A stretch of DNA of 23,706 nucleotides from Haplomitrium mnioides. Taxonomy: Eukaryota > Marchantiophyta > Haplomitriopsida > Calobryales. A program made the position numbers and the translations under genes. Of the stretch, positions 1 through 9,260 are shown one piece after another. The stretch is taken from NCBI GenBank assembly GCA_049999725.1, contig JBNGIS010012648.1, positions 1-23,706 of the forward strand. The letters are read 5' to 3'. Numbering within the stretch: position 1 is the first letter of the stretch; each line of letters starts with the position of its first letter. Under the pieces are notes generated by a model that saw nothing but the letters and a program-made list of their open reading frames with translations, searched no databases and was not told the DNA's origin.

Positions 1-506
1 TTCAATTTTCACCTTGTTTGCAGTTGAATAAAGCCAAAAAATGAATTTGATTGTTGTTGTAACCTTAGCTTTGCAATAAGTTTTGTTTTTGTTCCTTTTA
101 ATGAATAGCCGTTGTAAAAACAAATTGAAAATTTTGTTTTTGTTGTTCGCAAATCCTATGCGTGCATAGGATTTGTTCTTGATTTTCTTAAAACCAATCA
201 CGACAACATTCACAACAAGCCATGATATTGGTGTTGTTGTATTGGTCTTATGTGCGTATACGATCAGTTGTTGTCTCCACTCATCCTAAATGCTCAGAGA
301 ATATGATCTTGAAACCTTTATCTACAAATCTTGTTTTTTTCTTTTCAAAATAGATTTTTGTTTTTTCAAATTGCCTAAAGTTTATTTTTTTGTCTTTTAC
401 AAAGTGTTTCGTTTCAATAAATTTAAACATTTGCTTAAATGCCTTGAATATTGTTTACAACTAAGGTTGTATTATGAAGTTACAAGTATTGACATATGTT
501 TACTAA
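1..506. other. AT-rich upstream stretch of the DUF7869 element; no gene recognised
   Basis: This stretch precedes the transposase-like reading frame. It is T-rich with many TTGTT runs and contains one near-perfect 24-bp palindrome (151-174) of the same CpG type found in the tail repeats at 2551-3342 and 21788-23373. A short open frame of about 70 codons at 290-511 is Phe/Leu/Lys-rich and low in complexity. I see no family in it and do not call it a gene. A missing N-terminal exon of the transposase could lie here, but I cannot identify splice sites. What I infer is that this is 5' or intronic sequence of the same mobile element, because it shares the palindrome motif. Confidence 0.4.
151..174. 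repeat. 24-bp CpG palindrome, upstream copy
   Basis: The two 11-bp arms, AAATCCTATGC and its reverse complement, flank a central GT. The core is CTATGCGTGCATAG, one base from the CTATGCGCGCATAG core repeated in the tail units on both sides of the window. It lies about 350 bp upstream of the transposase-like frame. The motif therefore occurs on both sides of the coding region, as subterminal transposase-binding motifs often do. That role is inferred. Confidence 0.6.
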
Positions 507-2026
507 ACTAGTTTTATATCCTTGGTGCTTTGGATTGATGCGGTCAAATATAATCGCCAATTGTTTCTTCATCGTGACCAACAAATGAAAGAAAGATCAA
601 AACTTGCAAACTATCAAAGAAAATGTTATGCTAATGGTAAAAAATACTTGGGAACTGTCATTGATGGAATGGATCAGAAGAAAACTACTATTCCATACTG
701 GCCATCGCCGCCAAAAAACATTGATAAAGATTATTTGGTGGGTGTGCATGTTGTTGGTGCCTTAATATTCAATCATGCTCTTTCTTTGAGGGTCTTCTTA
801 ACGTACAAAAACTTGAGAAGCAATTCCAATTTGATAGTTACTGTACTCAACAAAATATTATGTGACTTTGAAAGCCCGATGCCTCCAACTTTGTATCTTC
901 AATTGGACAACATGACACGAGAGAATAAGAATTCTATCTTGTTTGGATATCTTAGTCTCTTATTGCCAAGAATGTTCTTCAAAACTCAAGACATGATTTC
1001 TCATGGTTGGCCATACTCATGATCAAATTGATCAAATGTTTAGCTTATTCTTGAAACATTTAAAACGTGTCAAAGCTTTCACGATCACCAGTTTAAGCAA
1101 GGTGCTTCAATTATCTTATAATCCTAAACCTCATGTGACTCTTTTGTTGGAAACTTGGGATTTCAAAATGTTTCTACAACAAAGTCCTTTTCTGGTTCAA
1201 AAGGTGTATGATATTAATTTTAATCAACAATTCAAGTTCTAGTTAAATTATTCCAAAGCAAATATTTGGAGCAAACAGTTTTCAACAGATGAATTTTGGC
1301 TACCTACGGATGGTATTTGTCAACTCAAGTACCTACATGGAGTGTATAGATTGTGATATTCAACAGTGGAATGACTTTTTTCTTGCCCAACAAGAGATTG
1401 TAGCCTACATCCTTGAATAAAAAAGACTAGGACTCAAAACATAATTTACCTTTCCACCTTCACAACAGTCAAATACTTGTAATGATTTTCAAAATGTTTG
1501 TCTAGATTCTCAACTTCATGCTCAACAAACAAAAGAAGATGCTCTAGTACAGCAAACACTTTCTACACGTCGAGCAATCTATGATAGAGCATCTAGGTTG
1601 CAAGAAGGGACTCTTCTACACAATACTCGATACAAGCATAAATTTGGCAATCTACATGATTTGATAACTAGAATGTTTATTTTTGTTGTTGTATCTCTGG
1701 ATCCAAAGAGCAGATTGTTTTGGATTGCCAAAGTTCTCAATTTTTTGTCATTTGATGAGGAGTATCCGCCAAACTCAAAACAAATACGAGTTCAATGGTT
1801 TGCTTGTATAGCTGAAGATGCATTTTTTGGTCAATACTTCCTAGAAAAAATAGTAGCAATAATAGGGAAACGCAAATCCAAGTTACATATTGATTTACTT
1901 GATTTGACACAAATCACGATTCTATCGTTTGATTTTCTTCTCACCCAAAACAACCAATTAAAGAAAACCACTCTAGCTACCATTAAAGCAAATCTATTTG
2001 AGTATGAAAGACAAAAAAACCCTTAA
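507..2026 (+). pseudogene. Broken DUF7869-type (putative DDE transposase) gene
   Basis: Three frame-disrupted pieces read as one protein. Piece one (about 507-1022) contains VIDGMDQKKT, then LYLQLDNMTRENKN. Piece two (about 1003-1242) contains VGHTHDQIDQMFS and then a PKPHVTLLLETWDFKMFL stretch. Piece three (about 1500-2026) contains FWIAKVL and a C-terminal stretch ending in ERQKNP. From memory, the order DGMDQ, LDN..RENKN, VGHTH..IDQMFS is typical of DUF7869 proteins of algae, early land plants, oomycetes and animals. The spaced acidic residues fit a DDE-type nuclease, but that reaction is inferred. One frameshift lies near 1003-1010, where the GHTH motif changes frame. Stops disrupt 1243-1500. 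The first piece opens after a stop at 504-506 with no convincing ATG, so the N-terminus is absent or on an unseen exon. It is surely not functional as it stands. The noncoding tail at 2297-3736 follows in the same orientation. Confidence 0.7.
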
Positions 2027-2296
2027 TCTTGAAATGTTTCAAAGATATTCAATTAGTGTCATTAATACTAAGACAGATCAAACAAACCTTGATGAATCTT
2101 CTAAAGCTGAATCCAAATAAATCAAGACCAACAACTAAAGTGCTTCAAGAATTTTGTTCTATATTTTGTATTTGCAAATGTGGTGCAATTTAAGATGATC
2201 ATTTCTAAAAATACTTGAAAATCATTCTTAGCAACTTGTTGGATTTCTTTCCAACTTGAACTTGTGACTGTAAATCATTCCAAGTTCAATGTTATT
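2027..2296 (+). other. 3' flank between transposase relic and repeated tail
   Basis: This AT-rich stretch begins just after the last stop of the transposase relic. It has no open frame of note and no repeat I can match inside the window. It may be the 3' untranslated part of the element. Whether it is also shared with the inverted copy on the right cannot be seen, because that copy runs off the window at the position matching 2297. Confidence 0.35.
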
Positions 2297-2550
2297 CTTT
2301 GTAAATGAAACTTCAGTTTATAGTTAATATTTTTATTTGCTTTGTCGAAATATTTTTATCTTCAAAATATAAGTATTTTTCTTTCAACTTTTAAGGTTAT
2401 TATCTTGCTGAAGCATCTGCCCAAATTGACTAATTTTTTTTTCTTTTTAAGACTTTGTTGTAAAAATTTAAATCCTTAGCGTTGTTTGACTCAAATGAAG
2501 AGCTTTATACCCGTTTTTACTTTTAGATTACGAATTAGAAATTGAAATCT

Positions 2551-2566
2551 TTTGCGTGCGTAGAGT
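2551..2566. repeat. CpG palindrome, degenerate copy
   Basis: Reads TTTGCGTGCGTAGAG, a degenerate form of the CTATGCGCGCATAG core. In the inverted copy near 23440 the equivalent site has decayed to GCATTTGTGAAA-like sequence, so this occurrence is not constant between copies. Confidence 0.4.
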
Positions 2567-2623
2567 TTGTTGCAAAAAATAGAATGTTTATAGTCTGTAT
2601 CCTCACTTATAGAAGTGTGAACC

Positions 2624-2637
2624 ATATGCGCGCATAG
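2624..2637. repeat. CpG palindrome
   Basis: Reads ATATGCGCGCATAG, 13 of 14 positions of the consensus, in a very AT-rich context. The equivalent site in the inverted copy is at about 23361-23373 (TATGTGCGCATAG). Confidence 0.6.
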
Positions 2638-2720
2638 ATTTTGATTTGCAAGCGAAACATACAACGTACAAAAACTCTTCTACGGAACCTAAAACCTAGG
2701 TTCTTATTAGTCTTTGTTGT

Positions 2721-2820
2721 GGAATGTTCAGATGGTGAGTTCGACTTCTTATGAGCGCATAGACTTTGGGGTGGAGTGTTCATATGGTGAGTTTGGATTC
2801 CTATGCGCGCATAGACTTTG
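2721..2820 (+). repeat. ~52-bp tandem subrepeats with CpG palindromes, two units
   Basis: Two adjacent units share the order GTGTTCATATGGTGAGTT, TGGATTC, palindrome core, then ACTTTGGGGTGGA. The palindromes are at 2748-2762 (degenerate, ATGAGCGCATAG) and 2801-2814 (exact CTATGCGCGCATAG). The inverted copy at 23115-23290 has about three and a half such units, so copy number differs between element copies. Confidence 0.7.
2801..2814. repeat. CpG palindrome, exact consensus
   Basis: CTATGCGCGCATAG, a perfect 14-bp palindrome. It is the reference form of the motif, and an identical copy lies at 22318-22331. Confidence 0.75.
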
Positions 2821-3328
2821 GGATGGAAGTCCATGCCTTCCAAAAGTTCTACTTCTCATGTATAACCCTTAAGCTTCTTCATATAAAGACTACTGATTAC
2901 AACTTTGTTTGTACACAAGTCATAGACTCTTTTGTAGATCTTGAGATCTTTGTTTGGTTGAATCAAGTCTAAAACTTGGACATGTTTCTTGTTTGCAATC
3001 TTAATTTAATCTCCTTAACTACTGCCTTTTTGATTCTGAACTATGATACGTTTCTATATATGCTTCGTTGAACTATGAAATATTTTTAATTTTTGGAACC
3101 TTTTTGAAAGCCTACGTTCACTTTTGATTGCATGGATTTTCAACTTAAAGTGAAAGCTTCCTTTTTTTCTTGACGTTTTAAATAGAGCTCATAAATCCAT
3201 GCAATGTTTCATTTTCTTTATTTTTGTGTTTACCATTGCAAACTTGTTCCCTTGGCTTCTAGTCCCTTAAGGCTTTTTCTTTATGTTATGTAATATTTTT
3301 CCAACAAAAAAGTTCAAAAAAGCACCAT

Positions 3329-3342
3329 GTCTACGCGTGCCT
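3329..3342. repeat. CpG palindrome, degenerate copy in distal tail
   Basis: Reads GTCTACGCGTGCCTAA. The equivalent positions in the other two copies are CTAGGCGCGCATAG (21788-21801) and GGCGCACGTAG (22718-22728). All three keep two or three CpGs, although they differ from each other. Confidence 0.5.
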
Positions 3343-3725
3343 AAAGTTTGTACAATCAAACATATTTCAAAATAGTTTCTTGTAATGTGTATTTAAACTT
3401 TTGGGCTTAGAATTGTAGTCAATGATAAATGCAATTTTTTCATGAAAACTTATTATAATTTTTATGCTTTTAAACAAATTCAAGTTTTCCAATATTTTCA
3501 TAAAAACTAGTAATATTGATGGATTTTGCATAACAAAATTGACTTTTGCTCTATCATGCTTGTTGAAAGTACCAAAAACAAATCCAAAAAACTCATGTAC
3601 TTTTTGTTTTTAGAAATTAACCTCGTTTTTTTTATGTTTTTTTATATGAAAAATCACAATTTTTTCCAAAAAAAAAGTTCATGTTCTGAGTAGCCTATTA
3701 CTGGTTCAAAGTAGCGGTTGTTTTA

Positions 3726-4110
3726 TATTCATTTTCTCTTTTTGCAAATTAAAGAATTCCATCTGCAATGTCAACTTCCTTGCATGTGATATGATAGCAT
3801 ATCTCTTCTTCAAGATATCCCAAGCCTCCTTGGGTGTCTTAGTTGCTGAAGCATAAACCATCATCTTGTCATTGACACTAATGGTAAGCTAGTGCAATAG
3901 CTAATGGAACTTCTCTATATGTGTCTTGAAAGCCTCCATCTCCTTGCTGAATGGGGACAGCATAAGACTAGTTCAACTTCATCTCTTGAGATGAAGTCCT
4001 AGTACCCTCTCCCTTTTATAAAGTTTGTCATTCTGATTGACCAAACATTATAATTACTTTATGTCAATTTCTCATTGACTAGATGAGAGATTCTATCTAC
4101 CACTTTAAAA
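3726..4110 (-). pseudogene. Ty1/copia gag remnant (UBN2-type)
   Basis: On the minus strand an N-terminal gag motif reads NEKLT, stop, SNYNVWSIRMTNFIKGRGY (4024-4078). After a frame disruption comes SVNDKMMVYASATKTPKEA followed by WDILKKRYAIISHARKLT and LQMEFFNLQKEKMNI (to about 3726). The LTxSNYxVW opening and the TxKEAWDxLKxRY block are characteristic of plant copia gag polyproteins, which package element RNA in the cytoplasm. Two in-frame TAG/TAA stops and one frameshift make it dead. A Trp codon in the usual GYW position is TAG. The coding sequence stops abruptly at the end of the tail repeat, so an insertion or recombination removed the zinc knuckle and pol. Confidence 0.7.
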
Positions 4111-5204
4111 CTTTGATTCAGACTTTTTGGTAATCAAATTGCTTCCATGCGGGCTTAAGGAAACTATAATATCATCTTTGTATAATTTCAAGTTTCAGGG
4201 ATTTCAGATATTTGTTGGGCCATCGAACAAGTTTTTGTGAATTGAATAAGTTCATTGTGAATCCCTCTATCAAAACTAAACTTATATATGAATAGGTTCA
4301 GGTCTTTTGACATAAGACGATAACAAAACACAATACCTTCTTACCGATTCTTCTACACCATCATCGATTTGTTCTTCACCCCAATTGAACCTCTCTCTGT
4401 CTTCTTCAATGAATAGTGAAAATTTCCAATCCCCTTCGATTCTTTGCCTTCTGTAATTTCCTCAAGCACAAAACAAAAATGCATGCTTTGATTCTTCGAT
4501 TTGTTCCCAATCGAAACTTAGATCTTTCGATTTCTTCGTGCCTTGCAACTTCCTTCGGTTTGACCTAACCTGCCAACACTTCCAATTTGTCATGTTCTGC
4601 AAACAACACCCTACTTTGATCTGTGAACTGCTCCTTACCTTCTTTGAAACTTTTTCTTTTGCTGATTTGATCTTCTTCAAGAACAAATCTTTCAAGGAGC
4701 AGATCTTTGTGAAATCTACTCCAAATCTCCTAATTCGAGTTTCCCTCAAATCAAAACTAATAAGCAACCCTGCTCCAATACTCTTACGTTGAATTCTTGC
4801 TTCATAACCTCTACTTTGACGTCTTTTTTCTGTTGCTGCATTTTTCTTCAACAAACCACAAATTCGAGCAAAACTTTGCGAGTTCTGCTTTGATTGAGTT
4901 GATTTGACTTTATGTCAAATTGTTTCCTTTGGAAAACTTTATTCCAGATCTCATGCATCAGAATCTTGCTTCATGAACACTGCTTTGATGTTTTTCCTCT
5001 GCTGTTGCGTTTTTCTTTAGCAAGTCACTTATTCGAGCAAAACTTCACGAGTTCTACTTCAATTTAACTTTTTCAACCTCCTGTCGAATCGTCTCCCTTG
5101 GGCAACCTTACTCTCATTGCAAGCTGGCAGATTTTTGCCTCGAATCGGCCTCAATTCTTCTGCAAAGTGTTGCTACAAGTGTTGTTGTTCCCCTCTTCCA
5201 GTTG
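4111..5204. other. Copia 5' leader / unassigned region with tandem duplication
   Basis: No family is recognised. Because the copia gag reads leftward from about 4110, part of this region may be its leader and 5' LTR. However, I find no tRNA-Met primer site and no clear TG...CA ends. A minus-strand open frame of about 130 codons (4462-4854) encodes a Lys/Arg/Ser-rich protein with no motif I know. It is probably spurious. An imperfect tandem duplication lies at about 4790-5110. Confidence 0.3.
4790..5110. repeat. Imperfect tandem duplication, ~170-bp unit
   Basis: Unit one, near 4793, and unit two, near 4963, share the ordered blocks TTCTTGCTTCAT, CTTTGA.GT.TTTT, CTGTTGC.G..TTTTTCTT, ATTCGAGCAAAACTT and CGAGTTCT. 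They diverge by many substitutions, so the duplication is old. No function is visible. Confidence 0.6.
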
Positions 5205-5292
5205 CTAGAAGCCTTGAAGTGACTCTCTACCACTTACCTCACTACTTTATGTTTTCTTACAAATAGCACAACATCATACTTGTACTATTACA
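5205..5292 (-). repeat. LTR-like fragment related to the gypsy LTR
   Basis: The plus-strand string CTCTCTACCACTT, then a C/T-rich run, then ATAGCACAACATCATACTTG and TACTATTACA matches the outer end of the LTR at 17097-17614 (CTCTCTACCACTT ... AACATAACATCATGCTTG ... TACTATTACA). Orientation is the same as that LTR. On the minus strand it would start TGTAATAG at 5292. The match fades below about 5205, so this is a truncated or diverged LTR. It sits where a 3' LTR of the interrupted gypsy element could lie once the palindrome is removed, but that is inference. Confidence 0.45.
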
Positions 5293-6312
5293 TAATCTTC
5301 GCCTTCTAATCAATAATGTTCTCGTTATTGCCACAATTTTCAAATAATTAAAGAGTGTCAGCCAGTTGTGGGAGCACGGTTGCTGATAGAGAATCAGAAG
5401 TAGCTCGAATAAGTTCTCTTCTGAGCAGTGGAGTAAGAAGGAAATGGTAAAGCTTTAAGTTTTGGATTAACGAGTGTGGAATTGTAAGATGNNNNNNNNN
5501 NNNNNNNNNNNNNNNNNNNNNNNNNNNNNNNNNNNNNNNNNNNNNNNNNNNNNNNNNNNNNNNNNNNNNNNNNNNNNNNNNNNNNNNNNNNTTGTGTGTG
5601 CCTATGGAATAGGTGGGCATTTCAACAAATAAACAGAGTAGTGGGTGGTTGGAGGAACAGCAGTTGGATGTGAGATCAGGAGGGTCGTTCCATAGCTGAG
5701 TTCTCAGCATCAAGCTCTGGGATATATTGGGTTGGAGTGGCTTGAGTATCTAGTTTGAGGGAAGTGAGATGTTGTAATGAAGGTAGGCACTGGAGTGTTG
5801 GTTTGAGAGTTCCTAGCAAGTTGGGGAACTGGTTGCTTGTGAATTTCTCTGATTCAGCTTCTGTTTAAAATCAGCCTGTACAGCAGCTTTCTTATCCTAG
5901 AAGTGTCAGTCATACAATTTGAGTAATTCTTGGCTTTTGTTCTATTATTATTATAATAGTAGTAGTTTTTGTGTTTGGTTTTGTGGAGAAGGTTGTCAGT
6001 CCTATAGAGTGGAGAGAGGTCCATTTCTAAACTGATAGAGTGCAGTTTCAGAACTCTTTAAAGAACCTGGAAAGTTGGTAAAAGTGGATTAAGAGCAGAT
6101 TTCTATATAGATCTTGCGTGGTTCGATCCTTGGTTGTTGTCTTTGGGGTTGGAGTGCTGCTGCTGTGCTACAACACCAGTGAATTGGAGCACTAAGACAG
6201 GATGCAGGAAATAAGAAGCACTTCTAGCACAATGATCCTTAGCAAGTGTGAAGATCTCTCAAGAACCACGGATTTCTCTGAAACATATAGTAAGGAGCAA
6301 GGCCCATGATTC
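5293..6312. other. Unassigned sequence with assembly gap
   Basis: No coding family is recognised in either orientation. Base composition is intermediate. The only internal links I see are an ~80-bp segment (about 6190-6275, minus strand) that resembles the spacer of the palindrome at about 9985-10070, and a possible Pol III A/B-box pair at 6068-6129. It could be 3' sequence of the gypsy element, or part of another copy of the palindromic family. Confidence 0.3.
5492..5591. other. Assembly gap of exactly 100 N
   Basis: Exactly 100 consecutive N, the usual placeholder for a scaffold join of unknown size. Distances across it should not be trusted. Any open frame spanning it is an artefact. Confidence 0.95.
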
Positions 6313-6661
6313 TGTCACTCCCCTGTTTTCGGCCTTAACCTTTTCAGGTCCCGTTTCGAGGCAGGGGAGGACGTGTTAACGGGCTTTCAAGTTCTTTTCT
6401 AAGATGGCCCCTTGCCAGTTACCACTTTCAGACCTTAAGAACTCTTCCTCTCCTTACAAGTCTGGTATGCTTCTCTCACTCTTCTTCTTCACACACTCAA
6501 GTCAGACATTCAGTACCATACACGGGTCCACATTCATTAAACCCAGCTATGATGTGTGATTCTTCCTCTTTATTCTTAGGACCCAATGACTTAGGCCCCG
6601 CCACCTTATTTGTGCTTGGGCAGAATGGTGTTGGTGACCTGCACAGCTGAACACTACAACA

Positions 6662-6826
6662 GGCTGGACTCCCCCTCTCAGGATTGTCCAGAGCTAAACT
6701 AGATTATCCTAACTATCCTAACATGCACTAATTCCTAACTATGCAAACAAGATCAGGAACAGAGAGCATTCACCCCCAAGATGCTAGACTTGTGTCAAGG
6801 GATTGGACTCCCCCTTCAAGTGTGTT
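6662..6826. repeat. Duplicated polypyrimidine block in the left arm
   Basis: TGGACTCCCCCTCTCAGGAT (about 6664) and TGGACTCCCCCTTCAAGTGT (about 6805) repeat about 140 bp apart. On the minus strand they read as a purine tract, GAGAGGGGGAGTC, resembling a retrotransposon polypurine tract. The right arm has one matching copy near 12550. No LTR start follows at the expected place, so a priming role is not supported. Confidence 0.4.
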
Positions 6827-7327
6827 CCTAGGGTCTGCTCAACTGAACCGATGTCTACTAATCTAACAACTCAAAAGGACACACATGCAGAAAGGCAATC
6901 TAACTACACATATATGGACAAACATATTTATACAATATACAAGAGAAAACATAGTCCTTGAAGGCACTATGGAATTCTAACTATTTATACTTCCATTGTG
7001 AATCCCGCTGCTTTACAACTGCAGCCCAACAACCCACACACCCTCCACTCCAGATAGTTTTTCAACTTCCATCACGAGAAGCCATGCTTTTACTTCCTCA
7101 GGCTAGGAAGAGAGTTTCTTTTACTTCCACCTCTGGAAGACAACTTTACCAGCTGCAGGTAGCCTACTCCACCCTCGAGCCTCGACGAGTCTTACTATGT
7201 AGTGCACCGACATTGGCACAACCCCCCCTCTCAGCTCCACTTAAGAATTAACACACCAGAGTATCCTCAGAACACTCTGAGCTGATGCTCACACACAAGG
7301 AACGGCAGAGACAACCCCAAGCTCCTC

Positions 7328-7745
7328 ACTTGGCGGCCTCTCCCGAAGTCATAACTGGCCGGAATCCCTTCGAATCTACATATCAGTAACCCTCCGCTCT
7401 AGTCCACCGACAAGGATGAGGTCATATGGGTCTCCCTCCAGTCCTCCTCTAAATCCCCTTGGCCCCTTGGAGCTAGTACCCCTGCTTCACGTTGATTCTC
7501 ATTGAATTCCCACTCGAGCCGCCCCTCGTTGTGGTTTCCTTGTCCTCAAGTCGTGATGTTTCTCCCATGATGGCCTCTTCCGAAGTCCAGTCTGACTAGA
7601 ATACAATCGAGACACCGTATCAGTAACCCTCCGCTCTAGTCCACCGGCAAGGATGAGGTCACTTGGGTCTCCCCTAGTCCTCCTCTAAATCCCCCTGGCC
7701 TCCTGGAGCTAGTACCTCTACTTCACGTTGTCTTGTTAGTGAATT
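7328..7745. repeat. ~235-bp direct duplication in the left arm
   Basis: Two units share GGCCTCT.CCGAAGTC, GTAACCCTCCGCTCTAGTCC, GGATGAGGTCA, TCCTCCTCTAAATCCCC and TGGAGCTAGTACC (for example 7388 and 7622). The right arm appears to carry a single equivalent near 11830-12050. This explains part of the length difference between the arms. Confidence 0.7.
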
Positions 7746-8197
7746 CAAACCCCAGCCCCCCTTCGCATGCAGTCGCCTTGTGCCCTGAGAATGCCTGTGC
7801 ATCAACCCGAAGAATTTCAAAGACAATCGATATATACTCCCCTTGCGTGCTGCCTCCCGACGCCCGATCCAATGAATAGTTGTTATTGCCGTTGGCTCGA
7901 AACAGGGGACGACGACGCGTGGCTTCACTGTTAGGTAATCCCGTTACCATGGGATGGGAAGAAGCGCCGCGTGTCCAACAGTTGGTCGAAGAAAATACGA
8001 GGACAACGTTAACTTGGAAGAAGAGCCACGAGGAATCTTGCGGGGAGAGATTCTGCAGATTCCCGCAGAACCAAGTCTGAAGAGGCCTTCGGAGCCGACT
8101 TCCGAAGTGCCCTACGGAACTAGCTCCAAGGAATCTCCTTAGATCCCCCCGTAGATGCTTCTCTCTCCTCCTTGCGCCACGTCGTCCGCTGCACCGC

Positions 8198-8509
8198 CGT
8201 CCGACACCGCCCCGTAGGGGGGTAGGCCGACCGTCGCGCTGACCTCTCCTTCCGTAGTTGACTTGCACGCTCCCTGAGGTCAAGTGAACTCCTCTCCAAG
8301 CACCGCGTGTCCCGTGAAATGCCTCGGGGTCCCTGGCGTCGCCACGTCCTCCGAAGACCGCCGTCCGACGCCGCCCCGCAAAGGGGTAGGCGGACCGTCG
8401 TGCGGACCTCCTTCCGATGTTGACCTACGGAACCCTGCGTGCTTCCCAAGACGCCACGTCATCCGAAGGGCGCCGTCCGACGCCGCCTCACAAAGGGGTA
8501 GGTGGACCG
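8198..8509. repeat. Three GC-rich stem-loop modules, left arm
   Basis: Modules at 8198-8233, 8362-8399 and 8473-8509 share GTCCGACGCCGCC followed by CCCGCAAAGGGG and TAGGCGGACCG. The CCCC/GGGG inner stem around a GCAAA-like loop and the outer GTCCG/CGGAC stem could form a hairpin in RNA or single-stranded DNA. Each is followed by a CTTCCG(A/T)(A/T)GTT.GAC block and separated by about 110-165 bp. The first and third modules carry changes in the inner stem (CCCC-GTA-GGGG, and CTCACAAAGGGG). Matching modules on the opposite strand are at 11190-11224 and 11303-11339. Confidence 0.7.
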
Positions 8510-8949
8510 TCGCGCGGACCCTTCTTCCGAAGTTTGACCTTTGGAAACACCTCCCGGCTCCTCAGCGCGCCACATTTCCGAAGCCTCTCGCGGACTCCCT
8601 GCGCTCGTCACGTCATCCGTTGAACCGCCACGGACTTCCCCTACTTGCCGAATAAGAACGGTTTCGATGTTGCCATTTCGACGTACCTTCGAAGTAAGAA
8701 CTGCTCGCGCCTGAGGTTAGCTCCGTTAACACTTCAAAAAGCTCGCTATAAGAACTACTAGGCCATTTCGAACTATTTGCCCCTTTCGAACTTTCTGCCG
8801 CACCCCGTCGAACTTTTACTTTTCTGGATACTGAAGCGGCGAAGTGTAACCCTTTCGGTGCTGGTACCTCCTCCGTCGGTCACACCGGCGTTAGCTTTGT
8901 TTTCCGACCGCTCTCATCTCGCTCGCCGATTCGCCGACATATCGTGATT

Positions 8950-9260
8950 TTGCTGTGCCCTTCATTTCCCCCTATTGGATAAGCGTCATATCGCCCTTCT
9001 GGCTCAGCCTTCTTCCCATTGGACGGTTTGCGCTGGGTTACCGCTTTGCCACTGATGCGTGTCGTTCGAACCAGTTTGCCGACAAGTTGCCTTTTCGCCT
9101 TCACTTGCTCTTCTTCGGTCAAATCAGTGATCAGTCCTCCTTTCGGCTCTCCTCTGTGTTTCCTCTTTGGCGAATTTGCGCTAGGTTGCCCCTTTGGCTT
9201 CTGCGCTCTTCCTCCTCTCGGATCTCCAATAGATCGCCCTTCCGGCACTCTCCCGATTTC
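8950..9260 (-). repeat. 48-bp tandem repeats, left arm
   Basis: Loose tandem units with blocks such as TCGCCCTTCTGGCTC, GTTACCGCTTTGCC, GTTGCCTTTTCGCC and GTTGCCCCTTTGGC recur about every 48 bp. They are the inverted counterpart of the clearer array at 10739-11100. Divergence is higher here than on the right. Confidence 0.5.

Larger units (their letters stand above)
2297..3736 (+). repeat. Element tail repeat, copy A (three copies in window)
   Basis: This noncoding block of about 1.44 kb is repeated in inverted orientation at 22336-23706 (nearly full length) and 21417-22335 (its last ~0.9 kb). By eye the copies are close to 85 percent alike over long stretches. Shared landmarks include GACTCTTTTGTAGATCTTGA, the block ATCAAGTCTAAAACTTGGAC, the run TTTCAAAATAGTTTCTTGT, and the terminal segment with GAGTAGCCTATTACTGGTTC. 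All three copies lose similarity at the same place, just after a TGTTTTA-like string, so this is probably the true 3' end of the element. It carries several CTATGCGCGCATAG-type palindromes. Here it ends inside a copia gag fragment. I see no coding capacity in it. Confidence 0.8.

Noticed and set aside
2766-2972. 68-codon plus-strand frame in the tail repeat
   Set aside because: It is not preserved in copies B and C, and the sequence is noncoding repeat with palindromes.
4462-4854. 130-codon Lys/Arg-rich minus-strand frame
   Set aside because: It has no known motif, its upstream end runs into the tandem duplication and a second frame overlaps it on the other strand. There is no support for a gene.
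5348-5713. 121-codon frame on the minus strand
   Set aside because: It spans the 100-N gap, so about a quarter of it is undetermined. The remaining text matches nothing known.
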